Origin: Glandiceps talaboti
Taxonomy: Eukaryota; Hemichordata; Enteropneusta; Spengelidae
Assembly: GCF_964340395.1 (NCBI RefSeq)
Contig: NC_135553.1
Location: 22,189,449 to 22,253,448 of the forward strand
DNA length: 64,000 nt
Direction of reading: 5' to 3'
Both the position numbers and the translations under genes were made by a program. Below the pieces are notes generated by a model, which was not told the origin of the DNA, made no database searches, and was given only the letters and a program-made list of their open reading frames with translations. Shown piece after piece: positions 36,749-49,277 of the stretch; the first letter of the stretch is position 1; every line of letters starts with the position of its first letter.

Positions 36749-39700
36749 TACAATCTATATCCATCCATCTATCCGCACACATACACACACGCACGCGCGC
36801 GCATGCACGCACGCATGCGTGCATTAAGAGTTAGACCACTACAATCCCATACATGGAAAGGATTTGACGAATCCGAGATTAAAACCAAGATTAAAACTTC
36901 AACAGTTTTGACATAAGCTGTGTTTTAATCTGTCAATATATTGTGTACGACACAAATCGTAATTGGAATGCTCGTTTTTGTTTTCTGTAGTTATTTCAAC
37001 AACCCATTCACGTTGGCTGTTGTCATGGTGAAATTCAGAATACAACACACGTGACTTATGACGTAATACACTACACACTTCTATCGGCACTGATACGGCT
37101 GATCCAGCGATGTAAGTTGGAACAAATTTTTCTTTCCAGTCTGCAAATATGTCTGATTTTCCTTCCAATATTGATTGCACTGTAGCAAAATATAAAATCG
37201 ATAAAAAAAATTGATTTCTCTTCAATGATGTGTAATCTAACTTCTCTTGCCTGGTGTAATTATTCCAAATTATACAAATGTAATTCCATCCTGATCAAAC
37301 ATAGGATGTAGTACACGAGAAGACTTATTTTATTGTTTGTCTTTTACTTCCATAAATTAAAATATACTGGGACTGAACTTTACCAGTTGGTATTTACTCT
37401 ACTGTCTTGTTATTTTTGTATTCCGATAGGTTGATATTTTGAGTTTCATTATGTATTTCAGTGTATTTACAATATCCATGTACAATGAGACTAGAAAGAC
37501 ATTTTTGTTGTTTCCACAACTGTTACGACTCTACAACTAAAACCATATCACACGTACTAGTAAATACTAGTGGTGGTGTTTGCTCAGGTCTCTGGGCTGT
37601 TTTCACTCTTAATTGGAATAAAAAAAAATAACATAGTTGTGTTCTTTTGTGTAAGAAAACGACCTGAGCAAACAGTCGGGTGAACTTGTGTGACAATAAA
37701 CCCCTTGGGAGCCTAAAACAAAGTTCATCACAATTTTCCTTCACAAAATTCTTTAAGTGAAAATCAAATGCAAAACATTTGAAGATTATGAGATTCTCCC
37801 AAGGAACTGGTGCCAGCCTCAATTTTGCGTGCTGTCAACAGGTGCAACTCTTACGGATGACAGAATACCAACTTTCTGATATTCGCTAAGTTTTAATGTT
37901 TTGCGAGGTCACCGTGAACTCTCAGCTGTCATGAATTAATACATAGAACAAATGTTTGCATTTCGCGAATGGTATTCTTCAGAGATGACAACACTGAAAG
38001 TTATTAAAAGATCGTCGATGTCAAATAATGACTGATTACAGACAGTTGGAAGAACAATGACGTGATCACATTGTTTAGCTAGTTTTTATATTTGTCAATA
38101 TCATTTGCATTGAATTATTAAAGGCGACGGCAACACTTCCGTTTTAGTCATTTATGGTGCTGATTATTTTATCACCCAATCATTTGAGTATTGTATATTT
38201 TGTGTTTAGAAGAATTTAATTTTGAAACAAGCGACCTATCGGTCAGAATAGCTCCGCTGTTTTTTTTTTAATTTAATTTTTTATTTTGGTGACATGTAGA
38301 AGTGGTTCAGGTCTTCAGCTCTTCACTATGCAGTTTTGTTTTAGCGATGCAATAAAGTGGTTAGTGGTTTCATATGATGTCTCACTATAAAACACATTTT
38401 ACACAGAAGTTGGTAATGTATTGTACTTTTATACCATAGTCACCATTTTATAACAAAAATCTACTGTTATGAAAAATTGCACAAAATTTTGAGGATTTTG
38501 AGGTTGGCTATAAATAATTCCAGTGTCTTACAGCTGTAACCCTGGAAAATTTTAATGATGAATGAAATAAACTAGGGATCTAAAATAATTTTGAGGCAAT
38601 TTGAATTTCAATTTTCTAACAAATTTACAAAGTCAACAACATTCAACTTGTACTAGTTGTGGTAGATATATATAGGGAAGAAATGTATTAATCGCCATCT
38701 TAGTTTCCGTACGGCGACAATCTCAAGTACCCGGAAGAGAGTCATTCTCAGCCATACGTTACAGTGGTAACACTCGTTCATGTTCGGTTACCTTTCACAA
38801 AGAAAACACAACGAAATGGTTGAAATGATCTTTTTTTTTATTTCTTTTCATCACAACAACAAAATCTGCGTGATCAAAAGTGTTGTAAACTAAACCATAA
38901 AGAATTATCGGACTGGCTAAACTTCCCGATGAACTGGAGTAAGGTCCTACTACTTCCAAGTAAGCCTCGATAGTACTATAGTACGTGAGAAAATCGTCTC
39001 AAACTAGCGATACAACTTTCAAAATATAACTTGACATGTCTTCATTTGTTAGAGTTGTACAATTCAAGACGGGTTTTCACTAGAAAACAACAATTCTGTG
39101 AATAATGACACTCTGAACGCAGCGATTTCTCGGACGATGTTACCACTGTAACGTATGGCTGACAACGACTTGCTTCCGGGTTAGTCCCTCGTGCATACGG
39201 GTGGATTGTCGGCGATTAATACATACATGTACATCGTCTGATATTTTAATTCACAGTGTTTCTTGTGACCGGCGCCTGTCAGCAGACTCTGCCATTTTTT
39301 CATCATTCCATTGTATTTAAACCTTGTACTTGACATTTCGCAATATTTATAATTCTCAACAAAATACCTCAACATGCCTCACTTCGCTCGTACTCAAAGC
39401 AGCCCCGCGCGTAGTCCTGCTTGCATACGGAGGAATTCGGGACTCGATTCTGACAATTGTCCCTCCCCTCCGGTGTTTAGAGTCAAGTCAGTAATACCAT
39501 GGAAGTATAACCCACTTTCCATGGTAATACAGACTCGTGCACCCGAGGACTACCCCGCGCGGTATGATCACTGACACTGATGACATGATGAGAGAGAACC
39601 TTTTCGGATTTACATGTAAAACGGGGAAAGATACGCAAAACATAATGCAAAGTCTGAAGCCAAATTAAAGTTGTAATTATTTTAATTATTTTTACTTGCC

Positions 39701-42080
39701 AAATATTTGCATTTTGGAAAGGCAAGACACGTTCATGTCGTTTAACTTTACATGTGAACTGTCGGCCATAACTTCAACCGCATGCCTGGCATGCCCTTCC
39801 TTACGCAAGTTGTCTGAATTCTGGTTCACTGTCATTCCAAATTGCACGACAATATAGAATTAACCACAAGTTACATGTTATCTGAAAACATCACACTTTT
39901 ATAGTGGGTCTGAATTGTGATTTTACTGAGTACCAAGAACGTCCTGTGTTGATACTCAACATACTTGCTGTGGAAAATCGCTCGGTCGAATGAGGTCACC
40001 TTCAGCTTCTGGTCGAATCAGGATAGAGTATGCAAATGAGGATGTTGCGGACTGGCTGATTATGTAGAAGGGTGCAGAATTGGATTTGAAGTTTACAACC
40101 CTGTTTCGAACAAACGCTTGTCATTTGGGCGCCCAATGCGTAGAATTATGACTTTAGCACATATTACATTGCTTGTTTGACGTCAATAGTGTCTTTTGAA
40201 AAGTGGCAGTTTACTTAAAGTCTCGTCGACTGATTTCCAATATGGCGTCGGTCATTATGCTCATTAACATATTCATTTTTTTTTCAAATTACAAAAAAAA
40301 AATCATAAAAAATAAAAATGAGGATGTGCTGACTTGAAATTAACAAATCTGAGTAAGCTACCCCCTGCGCATCAACACGCCAGATATCAAAGCAATCTAA
40401 TAAGAGGTTTTCAAGGAGTTGATGAAAATGACATTTTATGAAAAAAAATCATAAAAAATTGAAAATGGCACAGATCAACTTGGCATGAACAAATCTGAAT
40501 AGCCTCCCCCCAGGGAACATGCACACCAAATACCTAAGAATACTGACTGTCACTTCCGGAGAAAATAATGAAAATATAAAAGTTTGACGGACACCTATGA
40601 TTCACTCTACTCTCTATACCTCAATACCCACCTATACCTAAAGCTACGCTTTCAGCTTTCGCTGACAGCGGAGCTAATAAAATTATGGATACATTCTTTA
40701 GAAGTGAGCGAGCTGAAGGCAACAGCTAGGCCTAGACTAGGAGCTTCGATCTGCTCCGTGGCTACTTCTAAATGATCCAGGTTAACCATGAACATTGTGT
40801 GTAGTCTGAGCTACCTTTCAAGTCCAAGTCGATTCGTGTACGGAGTGGAGAGAGAGAGAGAGAGGGAGAGAGAGTAACATTGGAGGAGGGTTACGTTAAC
40901 ATTAGAGGTCACCCGGGCCCCCCTCTTATTTGTTACACAACCACAGGGCAGATTTGTGGTTTTCATTAATTTTTGCTTTCAAATATAACCCCCCCCCTCC
41001 AAAAAGAATTGTGGTGAGGGGTTTTTAGCTCATCATTCTTTTGTGCCCTCCCACTGGTGGCGAATGATAACTACCCTGAGGCTCCCTCCATCCCACTTGG
41101 TTTTAACTTGCCCGCCAAGCCACTGTCAATGGCGAACTGCCCACCCAATAATGTGAATGATTTACCCACTCTCCACCAGGAAAACGTTTGTGCTTTCCAC
41201 TATACCAACATTTTGACGTACACAATGTGCATGACCTATACATATAGTATATCAGCACTCCCAGTCCCTCACCCACAATTCCATGTGTCCCCCCCACCCA
41301 CTATATCACCCACTATATCAAAATCGGGAATTCCTCGTCTCAATTCTACCTTGTTTGCTCCCCTATAATAACTTTGAAGAGGAGCAAACGGCACGCTAAA
41401 ATGTTTAGAACGGCCCAGAGACAGATAACTAACGACTCCCGAGCTCGGTGTCGACAACAACAACTTGCCGACCGGTAAATGCGGAAGTAAAATACGCGTT
41501 TACCGTATGGCGATGTTGAAGGTCTACTGCTAGCATTTTGTACATGACTAATCGCATGTATGGCCTCAACAACATTCGAAATTTCAATTGAATTTCAACC
41601 ATTTCTGAATTAACATATATACAATGATCTTAATCAACAGAGTCCAAGCTTAATCGTTAATACGCTAATTTGAATATCCATAGTATACCGTAGACGTTGG
41701 CATGGAGGGCCGCATATGCGCATCACAAGTGTTCCGGTGGTTGTACATATACCGACGTCACTGATTACGTAAGCTTATACATTACCTGTGTAAAATCCAG
41801 TCAAATATATCGGGAATCCTATTCCTATTTCGATGGCTAATTTTTTAGCGATTGTTAAGGCTTTTGTTCCTGGAAATAAATGGTCTACGGCCCTGTAAAA
41901 TCCGTACGACATTGGTCCACTAAAACAAAGTCCCCAGAATGTCAATCTCTTGATTTTTGGAACATCATAGTCATCGGACATGAATGACTGCTGGATATAT
42001 TCCGTGGCCGCAAAGCTGACGCCAACAAACACTGAATTGCGAAATAGACTACTTCGTGCGATTCTGTGTATATTGTTCAT
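36268..42080 (-). CDS. Mpv17/PMP22-family membrane protein (Mpv17-like, gene C)
   Basis: Minus-strand exons 42080-41786, 37179-37079, 36533-36435 and 36288-36268 give 171 aa with the same phases (1, 0, 0) as A and B. Exon 1 shows SLFRNSVFVGVSFAATEYIQQ and FSGPMSYGFYRAVDHLFPG. Exon 2 shows QSILEGKSDIFADWKEKFVP. Exon 3 shows LNFLLIPPAYRVVYMGT and ends WVNMLCFINRM. The last exon adds SFREKE. The usual WVPAQ at the exon 2 end is VPIE here, and its donor is the weaker gtgtgt. Intron 1 is 4.6 kb and holds several repeats. This is the most divergent paralogue and the only one on the minus strand. It is predicted as an organelle membrane protein, and its function is otherwise open. Confidence 0.85.
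38724..39184. mobile_element. TIR element in gene C intron 1 (about 460 bp)
   Basis: The left arm (about 38729-38774) contains cagccatacgttacagtggt and cccggaag. The right arm (about 39137-39181) is its inverse, with taccactgtaacgtatggct and cttccggg. Arms are about 45 bp with a few mismatches, and the interior is non-coding. This is a non-autonomous DNA transposon or foldback. Confidence 0.8.
40287..40690. repeat. Degenerate tandem repeat with hairpin-bearing end
   Basis: Two units start with aaaaaaatcataaaaaat (about 40295 and 40440) and share aacaaatctga followed by a ccccc run. They are followed by gctttcagctttcgctgaca then gcggagct, which folds on itself. Looks like an interspersed repeat end. 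From 40691 to 41785 only C-rich low-complexity sequence is seen. Confidence 0.55.
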
Positions 42081-42461
42081 TGTGTTGATGTGTCTTAAAC
42101 TTGGTAAAGAACGGTATCAACTCTACATATTTGCTACGACTATAAATACTACCTAGTGTCAAGCAGAAGCGTACGAGATATATCTATTTGCAGTGCAAGG
42201 GTCAAGGTCGCAGGGCGCCGCAAACGGCCATGTTTCGTAAATTACCGACATTCGTTTATTTCGATCGCTGTCCCAAAGACGAGACTTGCTCCTCTGTCTT
42301 GCTCGAGACATTATACATGTATTACGCGTTGGCGCTTTCTCACTTAATGATAAAACAAATAAGTTATTTCATTTTTCATTATTTATGTCTGAGGTGATAT
42401 GAAAGAATTTTTTGATAGAATGTTTGAGCAAAAGATCAACATGATAAAGTCTGTTAGGCTA

Positions 42462-42465
<4 letters not shown>

Positions 42466-42496
<31 letters not shown>

Positions 42497-42540
42497 TACA
42501 TACATACATACATACATACATACATACATACATACATACA
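42466..42540. repeat. (CA)n-(CATA)n microsatellite
   Basis: CA units pass into CATA units about 390 bp upstream of the gene C start codon. From 42541 to 43080 no gene is seen. Confidence 0.95.
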
Positions 42541-43084
42541 TCGCCCACTGCCGGCGCAACAACATTCAACCTAAGATCAGAGGGATTTCACACAATGGAT
42601 ATATAGGGATTAACTCGGTCTAAAACAAAGGATTTTTAAAGGGAGTAACTCAGTTGTTCTTCCTGTGGGTACAATTACTACAAACAATACCTCCGCTTTA
42701 GTACAGATACGCATGCGCATCAGTGGTGTGGTATGTCAATCGTCGTATTATCAGTTCAAAATGCAGTGCCTGTGCGAGTCTACTGTAACTCAGTGCTAAG
42801 GACCGAACTTCATTAATAGTGCCAATATTCTTTAGATAGGTGGCTCTGGCTAGAGCGGAAGACAGAGTAGGTGAGTTTGGCTATTTTATACAAATCACGT
42901 GTAGCCGGGCGTGTAGCACGGCGTACGTGTATGTTTGATAACATATATCCGTGGTATTATATAACAGCCTGCATGTTACAGCAAGTTCACCCCTTGACCA
43001 TACACGGACATGTGTGTTGTCAACCCGGGGGTGGGGGTGGGGGTGTGGTGGGGTTATCAATGCTTGAGTACTGTTACTCTATAG

Positions 43085-43318
43085 CTGCTAGACTTTCGGA
43101 CTTTCTTCCGATACAAGCTAAACTTATCGTACGTATCGGAAGAAATCACAGAGGTCTAGTATCATGTCTTAGATGCGAGTATTGTGCAGTCATAGACCGC
43201 ACACGTAGGGTCTATGGTGCAATACTGTCTCCGATCCTTTGATTCCGATGCACTGTTAGAGACTAGATTATTTCCAACTAACAACATCTCGTCTTCATTA
43301 CTGTGGAGACGAGATGTA
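43085..43318. repeat. Cluster of three adjacent hairpins
   Basis: Hairpin 1: ctagactttcggactttctt, then ccgatac, pairs with gtatcggaagaaatcacaga then ggtctag (43088-43160). Hairpin 2: gtattgtgcagtcatagacc pairs with ggtctatggtgcaatac (43179-43226). Hairpin 3: catctcgtct pairs with agacgagatg (43287-43318). Non-coding, and could be the remains of a foldback element. Confidence 0.7.
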
Positions 43319-43502
43319 TCGTTCATGTAAATATGTCGATGTTGTTCTAGGTGAACGAGTTAATAGTTGTACATATATGACGAGGTGTGCAATGAATTAT
43401 TCAAACTGGTCAAGCTCCGATTTGGGCACTGGTTGTATAGCTGGGTTGGAATGTACGATGGGTAATGAAAATGTCACATGTAAATGACGTTTGTTTCACT
43501 GG

Positions 43503-43545
43503 TAAAACCTCAGACCACTACTAGTTGTCTGAGGTCACTTAAAAC
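43503..43545. repeat. Palindrome with ctcagaccact core
   Basis: acctcagaccactactagttgtctgaggt folds on itself. Related palindromes occur at 24436-24454 and 61303-61332. From 43546 to 43937 nothing else is seen. Confidence 0.65.
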
Positions 43546-43937
43546 GCACCAACAATGATAACTAACACGTGGTCAATCTGACGTACGTGAACAGCTGATG
43601 ATATGTGGGTTACATGTAATGGAGATATTCTATCTGATGGCTGAAGCCAACATAGATCATGCGACACTCGAAGACAATACACCATAAATCATATAATACA
43701 AGATAAACATCCGATTCTACTGCATAGTTTTGACTAATCGGCAGCGGTAATAACAACTGGAGCCAAACTTTTAAAAATCTTCATTCAGAATATCTCGGTG
43801 TTAAACAACATATAGTTATATATATATTTGTTAACTATTATTACTCTAGTTGATATATTTACTAGTTTGTTTTAGCACCAAAAACTTATTGTAGAAAATC
43901 CAATGTAGAAATGTAGTTTTCTTAACGGATGCAATAG

Positions 43938-44237
43938 TCTATTCTATTCTATTCTATTCTATTCTATTCTATTCTATTCTATTCTATTCTATTCTATTCT
44001 ATTCTATTCTATTCTATTCTATTCTATTCTATTCTGTTCTATTCTGTTCTATTCAGTTCAGTTCTGTTCTGTCCTCTTCTGTTCTGTTCTGTTCTGTTCT
44101 GTTCTGTTCTGTTCTGTTCTGTTCTGTTCTGTTCTGTTCTGTTCTGTTCTGTTCTGTTCTGTTCTCTTCTCTTCTCTTCTCTTCTCTTCTCTTCTCTTCT
44201 CTTCTCTTCTCTTCTCTTCTCTTCTCTTCTCTTCTCT
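43938..44237. repeat. Composite pentanucleotide array: ATTCT, then GTTCT, then CTTCT
   Basis: About twenty ATTCT units, about twenty-five GTTCT units and about fifteen CTTCT units follow each other in phase. The three blocks differ at one position of the unit only. Confidence 0.97.
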
Positions 44238-45049
44238 AGTATGTAACGTAGAAAGGGTCGAATTGTAAAAGTTGTAATTTTTAGTTTAAATTATTTGTTA
44301 CTGTTTATGTTAAATTACATATCCTTATACTTTGCTAGACCGGGAATACAATTTACGGTATTGCCAGAGTCCTGATAATAGTAGTAATACATACATATAT
44401 AATTGTATGGTTGTCTCGTTGGGGAAACGTTGCTATGTCTCGTATGTCTTGTCCGTATCAGTAATCAATTTGTGACCTTGTCTAGTTCTATAATACAAGC
44501 GTCAAAGCAACGTGATAATTCTTTCTCTTGCTTTAATTTCAACCGCCTTGCCAACTGTCCTTTTCAAACGATGGCATTGTTCCATGCTTTATCACTATTT
44601 CTGACAATATGAATATATGAATAATAAGCATTAAATTATAAATTTTTTGAAAGGGTCTGGTATTTTTCTGTTGATTGAATGGCTAGCGCGCATATATGGA
44701 ACCCAAGTGAAAGATTAAATTCTTGAATATATAATGGATAATTCACACTTTTATCTGAATGGGCACATTTCAGTTTACATGTCATGATGAGACTCCTGTT
44801 CATCGCATACAATGCCCATTTATTTATAGATAGCTGACAATGCAAGTCTAGGCAAGTATGACATATTTTGCATCGCGAAACCGTTGGTATATTGTACTGA
44901 ATTACTGCAAATAATAACTCAAATGGGTCCATTTTAAAGCTATGCAAGTTGTAACTTGAGTATTCTTTTGTCAATCAGATAATCACCTATTTATTCACTG
45001 AAAATTGTTAAAATACCAATAATTCAATACTACAAGATGTGCGATGTTA
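44238..45049. other. Intergenic stretch without recognised gene
   Basis: Short ORFs here (for example around 44636-44974 on the minus strand) show no family features and no plausible splice partners. Confidence 0.5.
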
Positions 45050-45385
45050 GGCCTAAAAAATTGTTTGGTTCCGGTTCCGACCCCACCTAGTTTTTCACTG
45101 CCGACCAATTACTTTTTTTACGTAATCGAGAAAAAAAAGTGAAGTCTCGCGAGAAATAGTGGTTGTGGAATCTGACATCAACTTAAAAAGACAATATAAA
45201 ACTGTTCTTCCAATCTGTAATGGTTGTACATCTGATAGGAAGAAACCATTAACACAGAGACCATATGGAAAACAACGACAAACATAACTACTAGTACCTG
45301 AACTAGACACTCACATATGAAAATTCTACCTACACCACCTATTCTAAAATTGAGCGTAAACGGAACCACACAGGGTTTTAGGCCT
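45050..45385. mobile_element. MITE-like element, family 1 copy 2
   Basis: The ends read ggcctaaaaaattgtttggt then tccggtt, and the inverse-like aaacggaaccacacaggg then ttttaggcc. The interior matches 34604-34989 over most of its length. Non-coding. Confidence 0.85.
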
Positions 45386-45451
45386 CATGAGTGAGTTATT
45401 ATATCTAGCAGTTTTTTTCCCATAAAATCCGTTCTAATTAAAGCTTAGTTA

Positions 45452-45550
45452 AAGCTGTGACGGGGTGCACTCACGTATCGGTCAACTCCTCCCACGTCAG
45501 TCTGTATCGAACTGGTTGAGAGGTGGCCGGTGAGGTGGAACGACACAAGG
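45452..45550. repeat. Short GC-rich element, divergent copy
   Basis: Contains gtgacggggtgcactcacgt, atcggtcaactcctcccacg and ccggtgagg, the core words of the element at 28089-28173, in the same order. Confidence 0.55.
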
Positions 45551-46114
45551 GCAAATTACATTACATGTTGTATTGTATAAGCTAAGCTATAGTCTCTTCA
45601 AAATTTAACGACCGTAGAGGAAATTAGGAAAGTGTCTTACGATGGATTCAACATGTTTTAAGATCTGAACAGTCAATTACTGTTTAAAATATACATTTTG
45701 AAATGACTGTTTGAATCGTAGGTGAGTCTTTGGAAAACAAACTTCTCACAAAGAACTCAGGAGCTCTGTATATATATCACTTTCAAGTCTATAAGACTTA
45801 GTATTGTCAGCATATTATATCGTTCATCGTTAATCACTTATCTTGTACAATTTCGCTATCATTTATGTTCTAATATCTCTCATTTCTTCAGGTCACGTGA
45901 CGTTCTGCCAGCGAACAAGCAACTATTTAATGCAATCCCCGAACCCACCCTTAATTTATAAACGGGATGTAGTCTTATGACGAATGAATTAATGGTGCAA
46001 TCGTTATATGAATTATATGAGAAGTGGCTCTCGCGGAGTGTACACAGTGTAAACAAGACGTACAGGAAGAGTGTACCCACACTTATAAAATACACCCTCC
46101 TGAAAAAAAAAACT

Positions 46115-48232
46115 ATGCGGCTCTTAAAACGCATTTCGAGAAGTCATCTCTTTCGTAATGCTGTCTTCGTCGGAGCTTCATATGCCATATCTGAATGTGT
46201 ACAACAGAAGTTTTTGGGCGAGAGACGGGATATGGCGAAGGTACAAAGGATGGCGATATGGGGGTTTGTGGTCTACGGACCTGGTAATTATGGCTGGTAC
46301 AAGGTCCTGGACCGAATTATGCCTGGAAATACAGTAAAGATTGCTATGAAGAAAGTGTTGTTGGAAAAAGTAACGGTGTCTCCTGTCTGGTGCTTTACTT
46401 TCTTCGTAGGTAAGAGATGCAGTAGACTATAAAATATGCGAGAGAGGTTGTCCGATGTGTGAGGGCGCCCCGTCACGCGTACTTTACAGACTAGAGATCG
46501 AGCTGAAATCTTAGTCCAACTGTCGCACGATTTAATTAAAAAATCGATGTTTTAAAATGCGATAGTCAAAAAATATCATTTCGTAATTCAGATGACACAT
46601 ACCTTTGAAAAATAGCCAGGATTGGTATTGTTTTGTTTGTTTGTTATTCTGCCAGAAAAATAGATAAAATGCTTCGGATCGTCAGTTAAGTTTAGTTTGG
46701 TCTTATCTACTACCTCGTATGAACACCGTTATAGACAAAATCACCTCACCTACAATTCCTGGACCAATAGTTGGGAACGAACTAGAATATGTTTAGAGTA
46801 CCGGGGAGGGGGGGGGGGGTTATAGGATTTATTCTTACAAATACTGTATATATAATATACAAATATAATCAAATATTCCAACGTCATTATATTATATTCA
46901 TATCAACAGTTCAGTCGCTATTGGAAGGAAAACGTGATATATTCGCAGAAGCAAAGGAGAAGGCAATACCAACATTTCTTATCGGTTTAACGTTCTGGAT
47001 ACCGGCACAGGTATGTTTGGATGGATTGTCTTCCCAGGTTACTACAGTATCTTATTAAGAAATTGGATGTGAAACCGGAACGAATACGAACACATTTGTA
47101 AAGGTTCACAGACACTTTTAAGTTGCCATTTTAACCTATTGGCGCCAGTGTAGTAGAAATGTCAACAATCATAACTTTGTGATCTGACAAACTGTTAGAG
47201 ATGATGACAACATGCGAACATTTAAAAAACTATTAAAAAAAAAAGAATTCAAAAAAAATCTTCATGGTCTCAACAAAAGTTGGGATTTCTTGTGCATAAC
47301 ACTGTAGAGAGCTTTTATAATGAGCATCGCTATGTCAGCAAAATATATTACAGAATTGAAGACAGCTGGTTATTTGTCACTCTAAAATACACTGGCTGCA
47401 TAAATTGGACGCTGGATGCGAATTACAAAGTAAATATGTAACAAAATATTAACTTCCTGAAAAAATGAAATACTATTTTTTTGAAATTATGAAATTCAAA
47501 GACTGCACAGTTTAACCAGTTCAAGAGTCAATAATTGTCCAAGTTGCCATTTATTGTATATTTTATCGACTATCCAAATTGTATTTGCCATCTTCTAAAT
47601 CGAACAGATAACATGGAATTGTTATAGCTATTGCGGCCAGGAAACCACAATTTTCTCAATAAGAATTAACTTATGACCAATTTGTAAGGTATGGCGAGTT
47701 GATATCATAAATACATACGTCAAATATTTTTTCCTTGCTTACAGACGTTAAACTTCCTACTAGTACCACACGTATATCGAGTTGTCTATCTCGGTGCTGC
47801 AGGCTTTATCTGGGCAAATTTCCTATGCCTCATGAAGAGAGACACGGCGATTACAAGAAATGTGTGTCAACTTGGAGGTAACTTTAAGTATTATGTTTCA
47901 GGACATTTACAAAACTAGAAGATTTAGTTTTTAAAATTTACCTTGTTTGATGTATGGTATCATTTAATTCTATAGATTTTAAAAATCTTTAAAATATCTA
48001 TTTCACTTTGAAGCCCCCACCCCAACCACAACCCCAAGCCTGTAAGGTACACACACCGTGACGTGGAACCCTCACACATCGGCCAACCCTTTTCGGAGCA
48101 CGTCGGTGAGGGCGCGAAGCGACACCCTACGTATCTTACAGACAACCCCCCCCCCCCCCATCGCCTCTTTTCAAATCGTAACAAACTGTTAATATTTTGA
48201 AAACATTCTCTTTTTCAGTAGATAGTGGTTGA
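46115..48232 (+). CDS. Mpv17/PMP22-family membrane protein (Mpv17-like, gene D)
   Basis: Exons 46115-46409, 46910-47010, 47745-47877 and 48219-48232 give 180 aa. The first two exons have the sizes and phases of the other paralogues. Exon 3 is 34 nt longer and ends in phase 1, so the last exon adds only VDSG. Exon 1 shows HLFRNAVFVGASYAISECVQQ and YGPGNYGWYKVLDRIMPG. Exon 2 shows QSLLEGKRDIFAEAKEKAIP and FWIPAQ. Exon 3 starts TLNFLLVPHVYRVVYLG and continues WANFLCLMKRD. The frame is open back to 45977. The ATG at 46115 was chosen by alignment with A-C, but a 46-residue N-terminal extension cannot be excluded. The predicted role is as for A-C, with substrate unknown. Confidence 0.87.
46444..46493. 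repeat. Half copy of the short GC-rich element
   Basis: Contains tccgatgtgtgagggcgccc and cgtcacgcgtactttacaga, in reverse sense to 28089. It sits just inside intron 1 of gene D. Confidence 0.65.
48041..48148. mobile_element. Short GC-rich element, long copy in gene D intron 3
   Basis: Starts cctgtaaggtacacacaccg and ends ctacgtatcttacagac, imperfect inverses. The interior has ctcacacatcggccaaccct and cacgtcggtgagggcg. Best-preserved copy of the family in this window. Confidence 0.72.
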
Positions 48233-49226
48233 AATATCCATCGAGTCTGACTACTTTGTCGGAATTGCAGACATCTTCACCAAGGAACTACCACGTTTTC
48301 AGTCATTCACAGACAAAATAAATGGTTATTTCTCTATTTTACCCAAACTACAATTAGCACCCATGTCGTGCAATTTTAAGCGTAGGTCGCTAATACATAC
48401 CAAAAATTCAGACTTATAAATGTACCTACTTTAACCTTATTACTCTGGTGATATAAGCATGAAATAATATCAAACATATAGGGGATACTAATGAGATATG
48501 ACATCGCAATAAAGAAGATGTTTTTTCGGAGCTATACCGAACAGAACGGAGATTTTATTTGTTTATACTTTGCTCTGTATCGCCCAGTTCCAAGTCTGTT
48601 TGGGACAATAATTCAGGCGATAAAGACAGTTGTCTGATAGAGATATAGAGGAAAGTTGATGCTAAAGAAAAGAATAGTGCTAACTAATACTCAGGGTTGT
48701 ACTTATTAATAACACTTCGTGTGAGAACCCGGGATTCAAGTGAATACCTAGCGAATACATGACGTAATCAAATAGCAGCTTTGATACTGAATTCGAGGAA
48801 CAATCGCAAAGATGTATTTCTAGGTGGGATGTATACCATACACAGTTTCATTGTTTATAATTTATGATATTAGCAGTCACCTTTCCTATGTTATTTGAAC
48901 TCATGATGAAGTGTACGCCGTAACGGGGCGGCCTCACACATCGATCAACACGACGTATCTTACAGTGGAAGCCAAGTCTTAAAGCATTTATTGTAAACCA
49001 AAATAAGTCAAACCAATCCAATACATGTATATTGAAAATATTGATGAATTGAATTATGTATATATGTTATTTTCACAATGAACGCTGCATTAATTAATTT
49101 ATTAAACCAAACGAAATGACAACCGTGTCTCTATGATTGGGTTTTTATGTTTGTGACTGTACGTGTCTGCGTGTTAGTCTCTGCGCGCGCGCATGTGTCT
49201 GTGCGTATGCGTGTTTGTTTATGTCA

Positions 49227-49277
<51 letters not shown>

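Noticed and set aside
39374-39574. 66-aa Ser/Pro-rich ORF with a nearby taataccatgga inverted pair
   Set aside because: Short, no homology seen, and the inverted pair suggests repeat sequence.
42871-43242. Plus-strand 123-aa ORF
   Set aside because: Runs through hairpin and G-rich sequence. The structure explains the region better than a gene.
45977-46114. N-terminal extension of gene D
   Set aside because: Open frame with an ATG but no similarity to paralogues. The start at 46115 aligns with A, B and C. Not excluded entirely.
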